Positions 8,418-17,507 of a stretch of 64,000 nt of DNA are shown here, piece by piece. Within the stretch, counting starts at the first letter, position 1. Every line of letters starts with the position of its first letter. Source of the DNA: Erwinia rhapontici (lineage in GTDB: Bacteria; Pseudomonadota; Gammaproteobacteria; Enterobacterales; Enterobacteriaceae); the NCBI RefSeq assembly GCF_012271765.1, contig NZ_VRKO01000016.1, positions 372,001-436,000 on the forward strand, given 5' to 3'. Made by a program: the position numbers and the translations under genes. The notes under the pieces were generated by a model. It did not search any database, had not been told where the DNA came from, and was given only the letters and a program-made list of their open reading frames with translations.

Positions 8418-8494
8418 CGCTCTTATTTGGTGCAAGTTTAGTACCGAGTTCACCGCAGTGGTGCATCTTTTTTGTGATGAAAATCATCTATTTA
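8418..8494 (+). promoter_or_regulatory. Two NtrC-type enhancer sites and an IHF-like site
   Basis: TTCACCGCAGTGGTGCA at 8449-8465 matches the NtrC consensus TGCACC-N5-GGTGCA with one mismatch in the arms. A second, weaker site at 8418-8434 keeps a perfect right arm (TTGGTGCA) and half of the left. Centres are 31 bp apart, three helical turns, as in NtrC tandem enhancers. AATCATCTATTTA at 8482-8494 fits the IHF consensus WATCAA-N4-TTR except for one base and lies between these sites and the -24/-12 element. Confidence 0.7.
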
Positions 8495-8585
8495 ATCACT
8501 CGGTTTATCTGGAAAAAAATACCCTTCATTACGGCAGAAAATTTTTTTGCACCCGCTTTTACGCATTATTATTTTTTTGCGTGAG

Positions 8586-8601
8586 TGGCATACTTTCTGC
8601 A
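8586..8601 (+). promoter_or_regulatory. Sigma54 (-24/-12) promoter
   Basis: TGGCATACTTTCTGCA has the invariant GG (8587-8588) and GC (8599-8600) separated by exactly 10 bases, as in the sigma54 consensus TGGCAC-N5-TTGCA. Transcription would start near 8612, about 50 bp before the start codon at 8664. The enhancer sites would then be centred near -155 and -186. Some bases between the blocks deviate from consensus. Confidence 0.65.
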
Positions 8602-8663
8602 TTGCTTAATACAAATGAAATAACTAAGACCAAAAAGTTCTGGTCTCCATTAAGGGTCTATTC

Positions 8664-10133
8664 ATGCTCAGTTTCGATCCCGACAAAATAGCGTTACCGG
8701 CAGGACACTTCATTAATGGTCAGCATCTGACCGGTAAAGGTGAGGCATTAACCGTAAACCGTCCTTCTGATGGTTTACGTGCCGCAGAACTGTTTGAGGC
8801 CGATGCCGCGCTGGTCGATGACGCCGTGAGCAACGCTGATCGTGCGGTGCGCGACAGTGGCTGGGCATCCTGCCCGCCACGCCAGCGCGGCGCGGTACTG
8901 AAGCGCTGGGCCGATCTGATTGCTGCTGACTCGCTGCTGGCACAGTTAGAGTCTCTCGGCTCCACCCGCCCGATTCATGACGTGGTGAACCACGAAATTC
9001 CCTTTACTGCTGAAGCGATCCGCTTTTATGCCGAGTGCGCCGACAAATACAGCGGCGATGTGCTGCCGACCCGTGATGCCAGCCTGGGCATGCTGGTGCC
9101 GGAACCTTACGGCGTGATCGGTGCGATTACGCCGTGGAACTTCCCGCTGTCGATGGCCTCCTGGAAATGTGGCCCGGCGCTGGCAGCAGGAAATGCCGTG
9201 GTGCTGAAGCCTTCCGAGCTGACCCCGTTTTCAACCGTACGTATGGCCGAACTGGCCATCCAGGCGGGTCTGCCTGCGGGCGTGCTGAACATCATCCAGG
9301 GCGGCGGGGCGGTGACGGGCAGCTCGCTGGTGGCCCATCCGCTGGTGCGTAAAGTCTCCTTCACCGGGTCAACCGCTACCGGGGCACGCATTATGAGCGA
9401 TGCCGCGTTTAACGGTATGAAACCGGTCACGCTGGAACTGGGTGGCAAAAGCCCGCAGCTGGTGTTTGACGACTGTGGGGATATTGATGAAGTGGCCGGA
9501 CGTATCCTGCGCGGCTTCACCGCCAACGGTGGGCAGGCCTGCGTGGCGGGCACCCGTCTGATTGTCCAGCGCGGCATCCACGATGCGCTGATTAGCAAAC
9601 TGATTGAGCTGTGCCAGGGCTTCCGCGCTGGTGTGACCTGGAACGACACCAGCCGCTATGCGCCGATGATTGACCGCCGTCAGGCGGAAAAAGTGGCCTC
9701 TGTGGTGAGCAGCGCTCGTCAGCAGGGGGCTGAAGTGCTGGTCGGCGGCGAGCGCTTTGCGGATACCGGTGAAGGCTACTTCTGGCAGCCCACGCTGCTG
9801 GCCGTCAGCGGCAACGATAACCCGGCGGTACAGGAAGAGATCTTTGGCCCGGTACTGACGGTGCAGATCTTCGACGACGAAGCCGAAGGCCTGGCACTTG
9901 CCTCCCATCCGACCTACGGCCTGTGCGCCGGGGTGCATACCAAAAATATCGACCGCGCCCTGCGCGCGATGCGCGGTATTGCTGCCGGGACAGTATGGAT
10001 CAACCGTTATGGCCGCTCCGGCGACTTCATTATTCCTACCGGGGGCTTCCATGGCTCCGGCATCGGCAAGGATCTGGGCCGTCAGGCTTTTGAGGCCTGC
10101 CAGCGCTATAAAAGCGTGCTGATCGATTTCTGA
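8664..10133 (+). CDS. Aldehyde dehydrogenase of the (gamma-glutamyl)aminobutyraldehyde dehydrogenase type
   Basis: A 489-aa aldehyde dehydrogenase resembling PuuC-type enzymes. ITPWNFP lies at ~155-161, FTGST at ~233-237, general base E258 (LELGGKSP) and nucleophile C293 (NGGQACVAGTR). The C-terminal GGFHGSGIGKDLG is typical of aminoaldehyde dehydrogenases. It would oxidise an omega-amino (or gamma-glutamyl) aldehyde to the acid with NAD+. AAGGG precedes ATG 8664. It is the first gene after the NtrC/sigma54 regulatory region and leads an operon with a HAD hydrolase, an FAD oxidoreductase and an ABC importer, which fits oxidation of an imported amine. The true substrate is unknown. Confidence 0.82.
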   Translation: MLSFDPDKIALPAGHFINGQHLTGKGEALTVNRPSDGLRAAELFEADAALVDDAVSNADRAVRDSGWASCPPRQRGAVLKRWADLIAADSLLAQLESLGSTRPIHDVVNHEIPFTAEAIRFYAECADKYSGDVLPTRDASLGMLVPEPYGVIGAITPWNFPLSMASWKCGPALAAGNAVVLKPSELTPFSTVRMAELAIQAGLPAGVLNIIQGGGAVTGSSLVAHPLVRKVSFTGSTATGARIMSDAAFNGMKPVTLELGGKSPQLVFDDCGDIDEVAGRILRGFTANGGQACVAGTRLIVQRGIHDALISKLIELCQGFRAGVTWNDTSRYAPMIDRRQAEKVASVVSSARQQGAEVLVGGERFADTGEGYFWQPTLLAVSGNDNPAVQEEIFGPVLTVQIFDDEAEGLALASHPTYGLCAGVHTKNIDRALRAMRGIAAGTVWINRYGRSGDFIIPTGGFHGSGIGKDLGRQAFEACQRYKSVLIDF

Positions 10134-10174
10134 ATCCGTTCCACCCTTAAATTCCACTCTGTAGAGGTAGCATA

Positions 10175-10843
10175 ATGGCCGTGTTTAAACCGAAATACAT
10201 CACCTTCGATTGCTATGGCACGCTGATCAACTTCGATATGGCCGGTGCCGCCGCCGCCATCTTCGCCGATCGCGTCAGCCCGGCTCAGATGGTGGCGTTT
10301 ACCACCGACTTCTCGAACTATCGCATGGATGAAGTGCTGGGTGCCTTTAAGCTTTACCCGCTGGTGGTGGCCAATGCGCTGTACCGCACCTGTAACAAAT
10401 GGGGCGTGGAGTGTACGGATCAGGATTGCGCCGACGTGATGACCGCCTGTGCTACCTGGGGCCCGCATCCTGATGTGCCTGCCGGCCTGGCCATTGTGGC
10501 GAAAGAGTTCCCGCTGGTGCTGCTGACCAACTCCACCGATGCGCTGATCAAGAACCATATTCCGCGCCTGGGCGCGCCGATCCATATGACCATCACCGCC
10601 GAAGAAGTCGGTGCCTATAAGCCGCAGATGAAAGGCTTTGAGTACATGCTCAACAAGCTGAACTGTGGGCCGGAAGAGATCCTGCACGTTTCCAGCAGCC
10701 TGCGTTATGACCTGATGACCGCCTACGACCTCGGCATCAAAAACAAAGTGTTTGTTAATCGCGGTCACGGCCCGGGCAACCCGGCCTATGAGTACAGCGA
10801 AATCACAGATATTGGTGGTCTTCCGGGCGTCGTCGGGCTGTAA
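10175..10843 (+). CDS. HAD-superfamily hydrolase, haloacid dehalogenase type II-like
   Basis: A 222-aa protein with HAD motif I ITFDCYGTLINFD (nucleophile D12), motif II LLTNST (~residues 114-119), the motif III lysine in AYKPQMKGFEYML, and motif IV region HVSSSLRYDLMTAYDLG. This layout is that of type II 2-haloacid dehalogenase-like proteins, which are often found beside FAD oxidases and aldehyde dehydrogenases in catabolic clusters without acting on halogenated compounds. GAGGTAGC precedes the ATG. It lies 41 bp after the aldehyde dehydrogenase and 19 bp before the FAD oxidoreductase. A phosphatase or dehalogenase-like hydrolase is likely; the substrate cannot be named. Confidence 0.8.
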   Translation: MAVFKPKYITFDCYGTLINFDMAGAAAAIFADRVSPAQMVAFTTDFSNYRMDEVLGAFKLYPLVVANALYRTCNKWGVECTDQDCADVMTACATWGPHPDVPAGLAIVAKEFPLVLLTNSTDALIKNHIPRLGAPIHMTITAEEVGAYKPQMKGFEYMLNKLNCGPEEILHVSSSLRYDLMTAYDLGIKNKVFVNRGHGPGNPAYEYSEITDIGGLPGVVGL

Positions 10844-10862
10844 GCCTCAGAGGAGCAGGGCA

Positions 10863-12140
10863 ATGAAACTGGAATCATTCTGGCAGGCAACGGCACCCGC
10901 TTTCACCGGTGCGGCAACGGGCGACCTGCCAGCCACTGCCGATGTGGTGGTGATTGGCGGCGGCTTTACCGGCATCTCAGCAGCACTCAACCTCGCCCGC
11001 AGTGGCGTGAAAGTGGTGGTACTGGAAGCGGGTGAAGTAATGAGCCAGGCCTCCGGCCGTAACGGCGGCCACTGTAATACCGGCGTCGCGCAGAACTTCT
11101 CAGCCCTGGTGGAGAGCCAGGGCGTGGAGCAGGCCACCCGCTATTACCGCGCTTTTGCGGATGCGGTGGACTATGTACAGAGCGTGGTGACGAATGAGCA
11201 GATCGATTGTGATTTCCGCCGTTGCGGCAAGCTGAAGCTGGCAAGCAAAGCGTCGCACCTGCCGTCACTGGTCGCCGCGTGCGAAATGATGAAACGCCAC
11301 GTTGACCCGGATGTGGAAATCCTGAGTGCTGACGAGGTGAAGCGCGAAATCGATTCGCCGCAGTTCCATGGTGCGCTGTTACAGCGCCACGGCGGCCAGA
11401 TGCATATGGGCAAGTTTGGCGTCGGCCTGGCAGAAGCTGCCGCCCGCGCCGGAGCAGCGATTTACCCGCACAGTGCGGTCACCGGCCTGACGCGTCTGAG
11501 CGGGTACCGCCACCGTGTGAGCACCGCTAAGGGCGATATTATCGCGGACAAAGTGCTGATGGCGACCGGTTGTTCGAACATGGGCCCGTTTGACTGGTTC
11601 CAGCGCCGCATTATCCCCGTGGGCAGCTTTGTCGTGGTCACCGAGCCTCTGGAGGAAAGCCTGCTTAACCGTTTACTGCCGGGTGACCGTACCTACGTCA
11701 CCTCACTTAACCTCGGCAATTACATGCGTACCACCGTCGACCGTCGTCTGGTGTTTGGTGGACGCGCCCGCTTTGCCATCAGCAGCCCGACATCGGATGC
11801 AAAAAGTGGCGACGTGCTGAAAGCCGGAATGCAGAAGATGTTCCCGGCGCTGGGCAATGTGGCGATTGATTACTGCTGGGGTGGACTGGTGGATATGACC
11901 GCCGACCGTCTGCCGCATGCGGGCGAACAGGACGGGGTGTTTTACTCGCTGGGCTACAGCGGGCATGGCACTCAGATGTCAGTGTGGATGGGCCGTGTTA
12001 TGGCCGATCTGATAGCAGAGAAAAGCAACGAAAATCCGTGGCAGCGCAACAGCTGGCCAGCGGTACCCGGTTACTTCGGGAAGCCCTGGTTCCTGCCGGT
12101 AGCAGGACTGTATTACAAAGTTAAAGACAAAATGTCCTAA
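10863..12140 (+). CDS. FAD-dependent oxidoreductase (DAO/PuuB-like amine or amino-acid oxidase)
   Basis: Start chosen at ATG 10863, preceded by AGAGGAGCAGGG; the open frame extends further upstream but overlaps the HAD gene. The 425-aa product has the FAD dinucleotide-binding motif GGGFTG (32-37), the ASGRNGGHCNTG signature of PuuB/OrdL-type flavin oxidoreductases (~65-76), and a C-terminal YSLGYSGHGTQMS FAD-contact segment. Such enzymes oxidise amines (gamma-glutamylputrescine in PuuB) or N-substituted amino acids to imines, yielding aldehydes for the dehydrogenase encoded two genes upstream. It is part of the same operon and is followed by the importer genes. Confidence 0.83.
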   Translation: MKLESFWQATAPAFTGAATGDLPATADVVVIGGGFTGISAALNLARSGVKVVVLEAGEVMSQASGRNGGHCNTGVAQNFSALVESQGVEQATRYYRAFADAVDYVQSVVTNEQIDCDFRRCGKLKLASKASHLPSLVAACEMMKRHVDPDVEILSADEVKREIDSPQFHGALLQRHGGQMHMGKFGVGLAEAAARAGAAIYPHSAVTGLTRLSGYRHRVSTAKGDIIADKVLMATGCSNMGPFDWFQRRIIPVGSFVVVTEPLEESLLNRLLPGDRTYVTSLNLGNYMRTTVDRRLVFGGRARFAISSPTSDAKSGDVLKAGMQKMFPALGNVAIDYCWGGLVDMTADRLPHAGEQDGVFYSLGYSGHGTQMSVWMGRVMADLIAEKSNENPWQRNSWPAVPGYFGKPWFLPVAGLYYKVKDKMS

Positions 12141-12197
12141 ATAAGAACATATCCGTTCAGGGTAAACGTTACTAACAACGATTTTGAGGGTGTGCAA

Positions 12198-13802
12198 ATG
12201 AGTAAATTTCGCAAAGAATTTAGCCGTGTTAACCCGAATTTGACCCAGGCGATTACGGATGTCGCAATATCCCGACGCGGCATGATGAAGCTGCTGTCAG
12301 CAGGCGCGGTGATGAGCACCGGTCTGATTGGTTTTCCGGAATTCAGCTTTGCCGCTGAAGCCCCGGTGAAGGGCGGCAAACTGCGTGCGGCTGTCGCCAA
12401 CGCCTCCGCCAGCGATACGCTTGACCCGGCGAAAGGCAGCAACAGCGGCGACTACTGCCGTCAGTTTATGTTTTATAGCGGTCTGACCGAACTGGATAAA
12501 GAACTGAAAGCGCAGCCTGCGCTGGCGGAATCCATTACCAGCAGTGATGGCCTGAACTGGAACGTGAAGCTGCGTACGGGTGTCACCTTCCATGACGGTA
12601 AAACGCTGACTGCCACCGACGTGGTTTACTCCCTCAGCCGCCATAAAGATCCGGCGGTGGCATCAACGGTGATCACCCTCGCCAGCCAGATGAAAGAGAT
12701 TAAGGCCGTCAGCCCGTCTGAAGTGCAGATCACGCTTGAGCAGCCAAACTTCGACCTGCCGTCGATTCTGGCGACCAGCTCCTTCCTGATTGTGCAGGAC
12801 GGCACCAAAGACTTCAGCAAAGGAATGGGGACCGGGCCGTTTGTTCTCACCTCGTTCCAGCCGGGTGTACGTACCGTCGGCACAAAAAACAAAAACTACT
12901 ACAAACCGGGCCTGCCTCACCTCGACGAAGTGGAGCTGATGGGAGTGACCGATCCGGCAGCACGTGTCAACGCACTGATGTCGGGCGACCTGCATATCGT
13001 CTCTACGCTGGGCGCAAATGATGTGAAACGCCTGCGTCAGAACGGTAAGTTCAACATTCTGGAAAGTAAGTCCGGTATGTACAGTGACCTGATTATCCGT
13101 ACTGACCGTACCCCGGGCAGCAATCCTGACTTCGTGCTGGCAATGAAGTATCTGCAACCGCGTGAAATGATTGTGAAAACCGTGCTGCAGGGCTTTGGCG
13201 ATGTGGGTAACGACACCCCGGTTCCGCCCTGGCATCCGATGTTCAACAAGGATCTGCCGCAGCGTCCGTTGGATCTCGATAAAGCCAAATTCCACCTCAA
13301 AAAGGCCAATATGGTCGGTGCGAAAATCGAGATCATCACTACCCCGAATATCGAAGGGGCAGTGGAAGGCGGCCAGCTGTTACAGCAGATCGCGCGTTCA
13401 GCCGGACTGAATGTGGCCGTACGCCGTGTGCCGTATGACGGTTACTGGTCAGCCCACTGGATGAAAGATCCTATCGGTTACGGCTCGGTCAACCCGCGCC
13501 CCACGCTGGATATGCTGTTCTCCCAGTTCTACTTCTCCTCCGCCCCGTGGAACGAGTCTGGCTGGAAAAATGCACAGTTCGACCAGTTGGTTACCGCCGC
13601 CCGTGGCGAAAGCGACCAGGGCAAACGCAAGCAGATGTATGGCGACATGCAGAAACTGGTGTACGACAACTGCGGCACGCTGATCCCGGCCTTCATCAGT
13701 TCGATGGACGGCTGTAGCAACAAAGTGAAAGGGGTTGAAGCGATGCCGTCAGGCATGATGATGGGCTATCGCTTCCACGAGTATGCCTGGCTGACGTCGT
13801 AA
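12198..13802 (+). CDS. ABC transporter periplasmic solute-binding protein (peptide/nickel family 5), Tat-exported
   Basis: ATG 12198 has GAGGG 7 bases upstream; a GTG two codons earlier is less likely. The 534-aa product starts with an extended N-region followed by a twin-arginine signal (SRRGMMKLLSAGAVMSTGL, ~residues 27-45) and a likely cleavage after SFA. The mature part shows SBP_bac_5 features: LDPAKGSNSGDYCRQFMF, LAESITSSDGLNWNVKLR, GVTFHDGKTLTATDVVYS. It delivers a peptide or other small solute to the two permeases encoded next. Tat export of this family is less common than Sec export, though known. It probably captures the amine- or amide-bearing substrate of this cluster. Confidence 0.87.
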   Translation: MSKFRKEFSRVNPNLTQAITDVAISRRGMMKLLSAGAVMSTGLIGFPEFSFAAEAPVKGGKLRAAVANASASDTLDPAKGSNSGDYCRQFMFYSGLTELDKELKAQPALAESITSSDGLNWNVKLRTGVTFHDGKTLTATDVVYSLSRHKDPAVASTVITLASQMKEIKAVSPSEVQITLEQPNFDLPSILATSSFLIVQDGTKDFSKGMGTGPFVLTSFQPGVRTVGTKNKNYYKPGLPHLDEVELMGVTDPAARVNALMSGDLHIVSTLGANDVKRLRQNGKFNILESKSGMYSDLIIRTDRTPGSNPDFVLAMKYLQPREMIVKTVLQGFGDVGNDTPVPPWHPMFNKDLPQRPLDLDKAKFHLKKANMVGAKIEIITTPNIEGAVEGGQLLQQIARSAGLNVAVRRVPYDGYWSAHWMKDPIGYGSVNPRPTLDMLFSQFYFSSAPWNESGWKNAQFDQLVTAARGESDQGKRKQMYGDMQKLVYDNCGTLIPAFISSMDGCSNKVKGVEAMPSGMMMGYRFHEYAWLTS

Positions 13803-13831
13803 ATCTTTCATCTTTCACCAGGAGAATGGCG

Positions 13832-14785
13832 ATGAACAGGTACATTTTCACACTGATATTCCGGCGCATAGGGTCGGGTTTACTTACGCTTCTCATTGTT
13901 TCGGCGCTGGTGTTCTTTATCACCAGCATGCTGCCGGGCGATGCGGCGCAGATGATCCTTGGCCAGTCCGCGACGCCTGAAACGGTCGCGGCACTGCGCC
14001 AGCAGCTTGGACTGGATCAACCGCTGATCATGCGTTACTTCAGCTGGCTGGCCGGCATGTTTCAGGGCGACTTTGGCACCTCCTTCGCCAGTAATCTTCC
14101 GGTGACGCAACTGGTGGCGCAACGTATTCCGGCCACCTTCCAGCTCGCCGTCACCACGACCCTGGTGTCGGTGCCGCTGGCGCTGTTTATCGGTATCACC
14201 GCCGCCATGAAGCGCGGGTCGTTCCTTGACCGCGCGCTGGTGGTCAGCACCATGGCCGTGGTGGCCGTACCCGAGTTTCTGGTGGCTACCGTGGCGGTGA
14301 TTATCTTTGCCGTCAAACTGCACTGGGTGCCCGCCATGTCGCTGGGTTCCACCCATCAGGATTTCCTCGGTTTCCTGCGCACCTTCGCTCTGCCTGTGAT
14401 GACACTGTGCTGCGTGGTGGTGGCGCAGATGGCAAGGATGACGCGTGCCGCTATCGTCAACCAGATGGACAGCCCGTATCTGGAAATGACGCTGCTGAAA
14501 GGTGTTTCACCGCTGCGCGCCATGCTACGCCATGCGCTGCCGAATGCGGTGGGGCCGATTGCCAATGCTATCTCACTCAGCCTCTCTTACCTGTTTGGCG
14601 GGGTGATTATTATCGAAAGTATCTTCAGCTATCCGGGGCTGGCCAGCCAGATGGTGGATGCGGTCAGCAACCGCGACCTGCCGGTGGTGCAGCTTTGCGT
14701 GATGTTCTTCGCCGTCTGCTATCTGGTGCTGTTACTGGCCGCTGACATTCTGACTATCGCGTTCAATCCTAAGTGGAGGGGCTGA
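13832..14785 (+). CDS. Peptide-type ABC transporter permease (DppB/OppB-like)
   Basis: I choose ATG 13832 (317 aa) because AGGAG at 13820-13824 lies 7 bases upstream; an in-frame ATG two codons earlier is possible. The protein has about six membrane helices, the N-terminal DppB signature (RIGSGLLTLLIVSALVFFI, PGDAAQMILG, LGLDQPLIMRYFSWL) and the EAA loop LEMTLLKGVSPLRAMLRHALPNA that contacts the ATPase. It sits in the inner membrane as one half of the pore. It overlaps the next permease gene by one base, so the two are co-translated. Confidence 0.88.
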   Translation: MNRYIFTLIFRRIGSGLLTLLIVSALVFFITSMLPGDAAQMILGQSATPETVAALRQQLGLDQPLIMRYFSWLAGMFQGDFGTSFASNLPVTQLVAQRIPATFQLAVTTTLVSVPLALFIGITAAMKRGSFLDRALVVSTMAVVAVPEFLVATVAVIIFAVKLHWVPAMSLGSTHQDFLGFLRTFALPVMTLCCVVVAQMARMTRAAIVNQMDSPYLEMTLLKGVSPLRAMLRHALPNAVGPIANAISLSLSYLFGGVIIIESIFSYPGLASQMVDAVSNRDLPVVQLCVMFFAVCYLVLLLAADILTIAFNPKWRG

Positions 14786-15639
14786 TGAACACATTGACGC
14801 TGCCGTGGCGCTTCTTTCAATCTCTCACTATCAGCGGCCGAATCGGCCTGCTGATCACCCTGTTCTGGATCTTTATGGCGGTGTTTGGCACCGCGCTGGC
14901 GCCGCACAATCTGGAAGATATCGGTGGCGGTCCGCTGTTCGGTGACTTCAGCCGTGAGTTCTGGTTCGGCACCGATTATCTGGGCCGTGACATCTTCAGC
15001 CGTATTCTGTTTGGTGCCCGCTATTCGATTGGCCTGGCGCTGACCGCCGCACTGCTGGCCAGCCTGGTCGGTACGCTGCTGGCGCTGCTGGCGGCCGTGG
15101 CCGGGCGCTGGCTGGAGGAGGTGCTGGGGCGCATCAACGATGCCATGCTGGTGCTGCCGGGGAAAATCCTTGCGCTGATGATTGTCGCTGTATTTGGCTC
15201 ATCGCTGCCGATGTTGATTATTACCGCGGTGTTTACCTACTGGCCGGGGGCGTATCGCATCGCCTATGCGATGGCATCGAGCCTGCGTTCGATGGACTAT
15301 GTTCAGGCATCCCGTCTGCGCGGTGAAAGCCGTCTGTATGTGGCTATCCATGACATTCTGCCGAATATGCTGCACCCGATGCTGACCGACTTCGGTCTGC
15401 GTTTTGTCTACATCGTTCTGCTGCTCAGCGGCCTGAGTTTCCTCGGCCTGGGCGTGCAGCCGCCGTATGCCGACTGGGGCACGCTGGTACGCGAAAACCT
15501 GCAAGGGCTGTTTGATGGTTCGCCTGCGGTCCTGATGCCGGCGGTGGCGATCGCCAGTCTGACCATCGGCGCCAACCTGTTTATCGACAGCCTGCAATCG
15601 ATGCGCTCATTAACTGTTGTTGCTAAGGGGACCGCATGA
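14785..15639 (+). CDS. Peptide-type ABC transporter permease (DppC/OppC-like)
   Basis: Start at ATG 14785, one base into the preceding stop (TGATG) with GGAGGGG just upstream, gives 284 aa. It has a first helix at ~22-40, the DppC motif FGTDYLGRDIFSRILFGARY (~61-80), then five helices and the EAA loop YVQASRLRGESRLYVAIHDILPNM. The C-terminal SFLGLGVQPPYADWG is typical. It pairs with the preceding permease to form the import channel. Its stop overlaps the ATPase start by four bases (ATGA). Confidence 0.88.
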   Translation: MNTLTLPWRFFQSLTISGRIGLLITLFWIFMAVFGTALAPHNLEDIGGGPLFGDFSREFWFGTDYLGRDIFSRILFGARYSIGLALTAALLASLVGTLLALLAAVAGRWLEEVLGRINDAMLVLPGKILALMIVAVFGSSLPMLIITAVFTYWPGAYRIAYAMASSLRSMDYVQASRLRGESRLYVAIHDILPNMLHPMLTDFGLRFVYIVLLLSGLSFLGLGVQPPYADWGTLVRENLQGLFDGSPAVLMPAVAIASLTIGANLFIDSLQSMRSLTVVAKGTA

Positions 15640-17300
15640 ATATTACGCCACATGCCTCAACGCCGATGGTGTCTGTCGACAATCTGCGTGTGACCGCCCA
15701 GGCCGATGATGGCCACGAGATTTCCCTAGTAGCGGATATCCATTTCACCGTGCAGAAAGGCGAAGTGCTGGCCCTGATTGGTGAATCAGGCTCGGGTAAA
15801 ACCACGATTGCACTGGCGCTGATGGGCTATGCCCGACACGGCTGTAAGATCGCCGGAGGTACCGTGCACGTGGCGGGCACCGACGTGACCTCGCTAACGC
15901 CCGGCCAGCTGTGTCAGTTCCGTGGCAACAAAGTCGCGTACATCGCACAAAGTGCTGCTGCCTCGTTTAACCCGGCGATGAAAATCATGGACCAGGTGGT
16001 GGAGCCGGTGGTGATCCACGGGGTGATGAGCCGCGCCGATGCCGAAACCAAAGCCATCGAACTGTTCCGTGAGCTGGCACTGCCGAACCCGGAAACCATC
16101 GGTGACCGCTATCCGCATCAGGTCTCCGGCGGCCAGTTACAGCGCCTGATGACGGCGATGGCGCTGATCAGCGACCCGGAAGTGGTGATCCTCGATGAAC
16201 CCACCACGGCACTGGATGTGACCACGCAGGTGGAAGTACTGAAAGCCTTCCGCCGCGTGGTGCGCCAGCGTGGTACCACCGCTATCTACGTCAGCCACGA
16301 TCTGGCGGTGGTAGCGCAGATGGCCGACAAAATTCTGGTGCTGTTGAAAGGGGCGATTGCCGAATACGGCACCACTGAGCAGTTGCTGCGCGCACCTCAG
16401 GCGGAATACAGCCATTTGCTGCTGGAAGCCGCGAAGCAGAAGCCGCGTCCCAGCCCGTGGGAAGCGCAGGATGAGAGCGTGCAACCGCTGTTGCAGGTGC
16501 GCGATCTCTCCGCCGGTTATGGCCCACTGGACAGCAACGGCCAGCCGAAGATTAAGATCCTCGAAGACATTAATTTCAAACTGTACCGCGGCCAGGCCAT
16601 CGGCATTATCGGTGAGTCCGGGTCGGGTAAAACCACCCTGGCACACGCTATCGCCGGGATGAACAAACCCAGCGGCGGCCATATTCTGTTTAACGGCCAC
16701 TACATCGCCGGAGATATGCATAAGCGCCCGGAGAACGAGCTGCGCCGCATTCAGTATGTGTTCCAGATGGCGGACACCGCGCTTAACCCGGCGCACAGCA
16801 TTGAAACGATCCTCAAGCGCCCGCTGAAGCTGTTCCACGGGCTGCGCGGTGCGGCGCTGGAAAGACGGATGCTGCAGCTGCTCGACCTGGTGCGCCTGCC
16901 GCGCAGCGTGCTGTGGCGTAAGCCCTGGTCGCTCTCTGGCGGGCAGAAGCAGCGTGTGAACCTGGCGCGTGCGCTGGCAGCAGAGCCGGATCTGATTCTC
17001 TGTGATGAGGTGACCTCGGCGCTGGATACCGTGGTGGCCGCTGCGGTGCTGGATTTGATCACCGAGTTACGGCGTGAGCTGGGTCTGTCGGTGCTGTTTA
17101 TCAGCCATGATCTGCACGCGGTACGTTCGGTGTGTGATGAGATTATCGTGGTGAAAAATGGCCGTATGGTCACCCAGGTGGCGCGTGCCGACTACGACAA
17201 ACCGTCGACCGAGCTGTACTATGAGCGCCTGAAACGCGCGGTGCCAGAGCTGCGTCAGGGCTGGCTTGACGAGCACGAAGAGAGTGATATCGCCTTGTGA
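15636..17300 (+). CDS. Fused dual ATP-binding subunit of the peptide-type ABC importer (DppD-DppF/GsiA-like)
   Basis: A 554-aa tandem ATPase. The first domain has Walker A GESGSGKTT (~49-57), signature VSGGQLQRL and Walker B VVILDEPTTALD. The second has its own GESGSGKTT (~327-335), LSGGQKQRV and LILCDEVTSALD. One polypeptide thus supplies both nucleotide-binding domains, as in GsiA. It is the last gene of the SBP-permease-permease-ATPase set and overlaps the upstream permease by ATGA. The importer is complete, so this cluster brings in its own substrate. Confidence 0.88.
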   Translation: MNITPHASTPMVSVDNLRVTAQADDGHEISLVADIHFTVQKGEVLALIGESGSGKTTIALALMGYARHGCKIAGGTVHVAGTDVTSLTPGQLCQFRGNKVAYIAQSAAASFNPAMKIMDQVVEPVVIHGVMSRADAETKAIELFRELALPNPETIGDRYPHQVSGGQLQRLMTAMALISDPEVVILDEPTTALDVTTQVEVLKAFRRVVRQRGTTAIYVSHDLAVVAQMADKILVLLKGAIAEYGTTEQLLRAPQAEYSHLLLEAAKQKPRPSPWEAQDESVQPLLQVRDLSAGYGPLDSNGQPKIKILEDINFKLYRGQAIGIIGESGSGKTTLAHAIAGMNKPSGGHILFNGHYIAGDMHKRPENELRRIQYVFQMADTALNPAHSIETILKRPLKLFHGLRGAALERRMLQLLDLVRLPRSVLWRKPWSLSGGQKQRVNLARALAAEPDLILCDEVTSALDTVVAAAVLDLITELRRELGLSVLFISHDLHAVRSVCDEIIVVKNGRMVTQVARADYDKPSTELYYERLKRAVPELRQGWLDEHEESDIAL

Positions 17301-17307
17301 TGTTATA

Positions 17308-17472
17308 CCGGGTGAGGCATGCCTGACCCCTACGTTCACCGGGGATGCCCGGCGACAATATCAATGCCCGTAGGGGTGAGGCACGCCTCACCCATAAAAC
17401 ATATTTACGCAGGGGTGAGGCACGCCTTGCGCATAAAAACCTATTTTCGTAGGGGTGAGGCACGCCTCACCC
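17308..17472. repeat. Cluster of REP-like palindromic units
   Basis: Four related units separate the ATPase gene from the next oxidoreductase. Clear copies of the pattern GTAGGGGTGAGGC-ACGCCTCACCC begin at 17370, near 17409 (diverged 3' half) and at 17449; a unit in the opposite orientation lies at 17308-17332. Each core is a near-perfect palindrome (GGTGAGGC / GCCTCACC). Similar units occur at 23.9-24.1 kb. They may attenuate transcription between the importer and the downstream genes. Confidence 0.75.
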
Positions 17473-17507
17473 ACAGATGAAGACACTATTTTCAGGTAAG
17501 GAATAAC

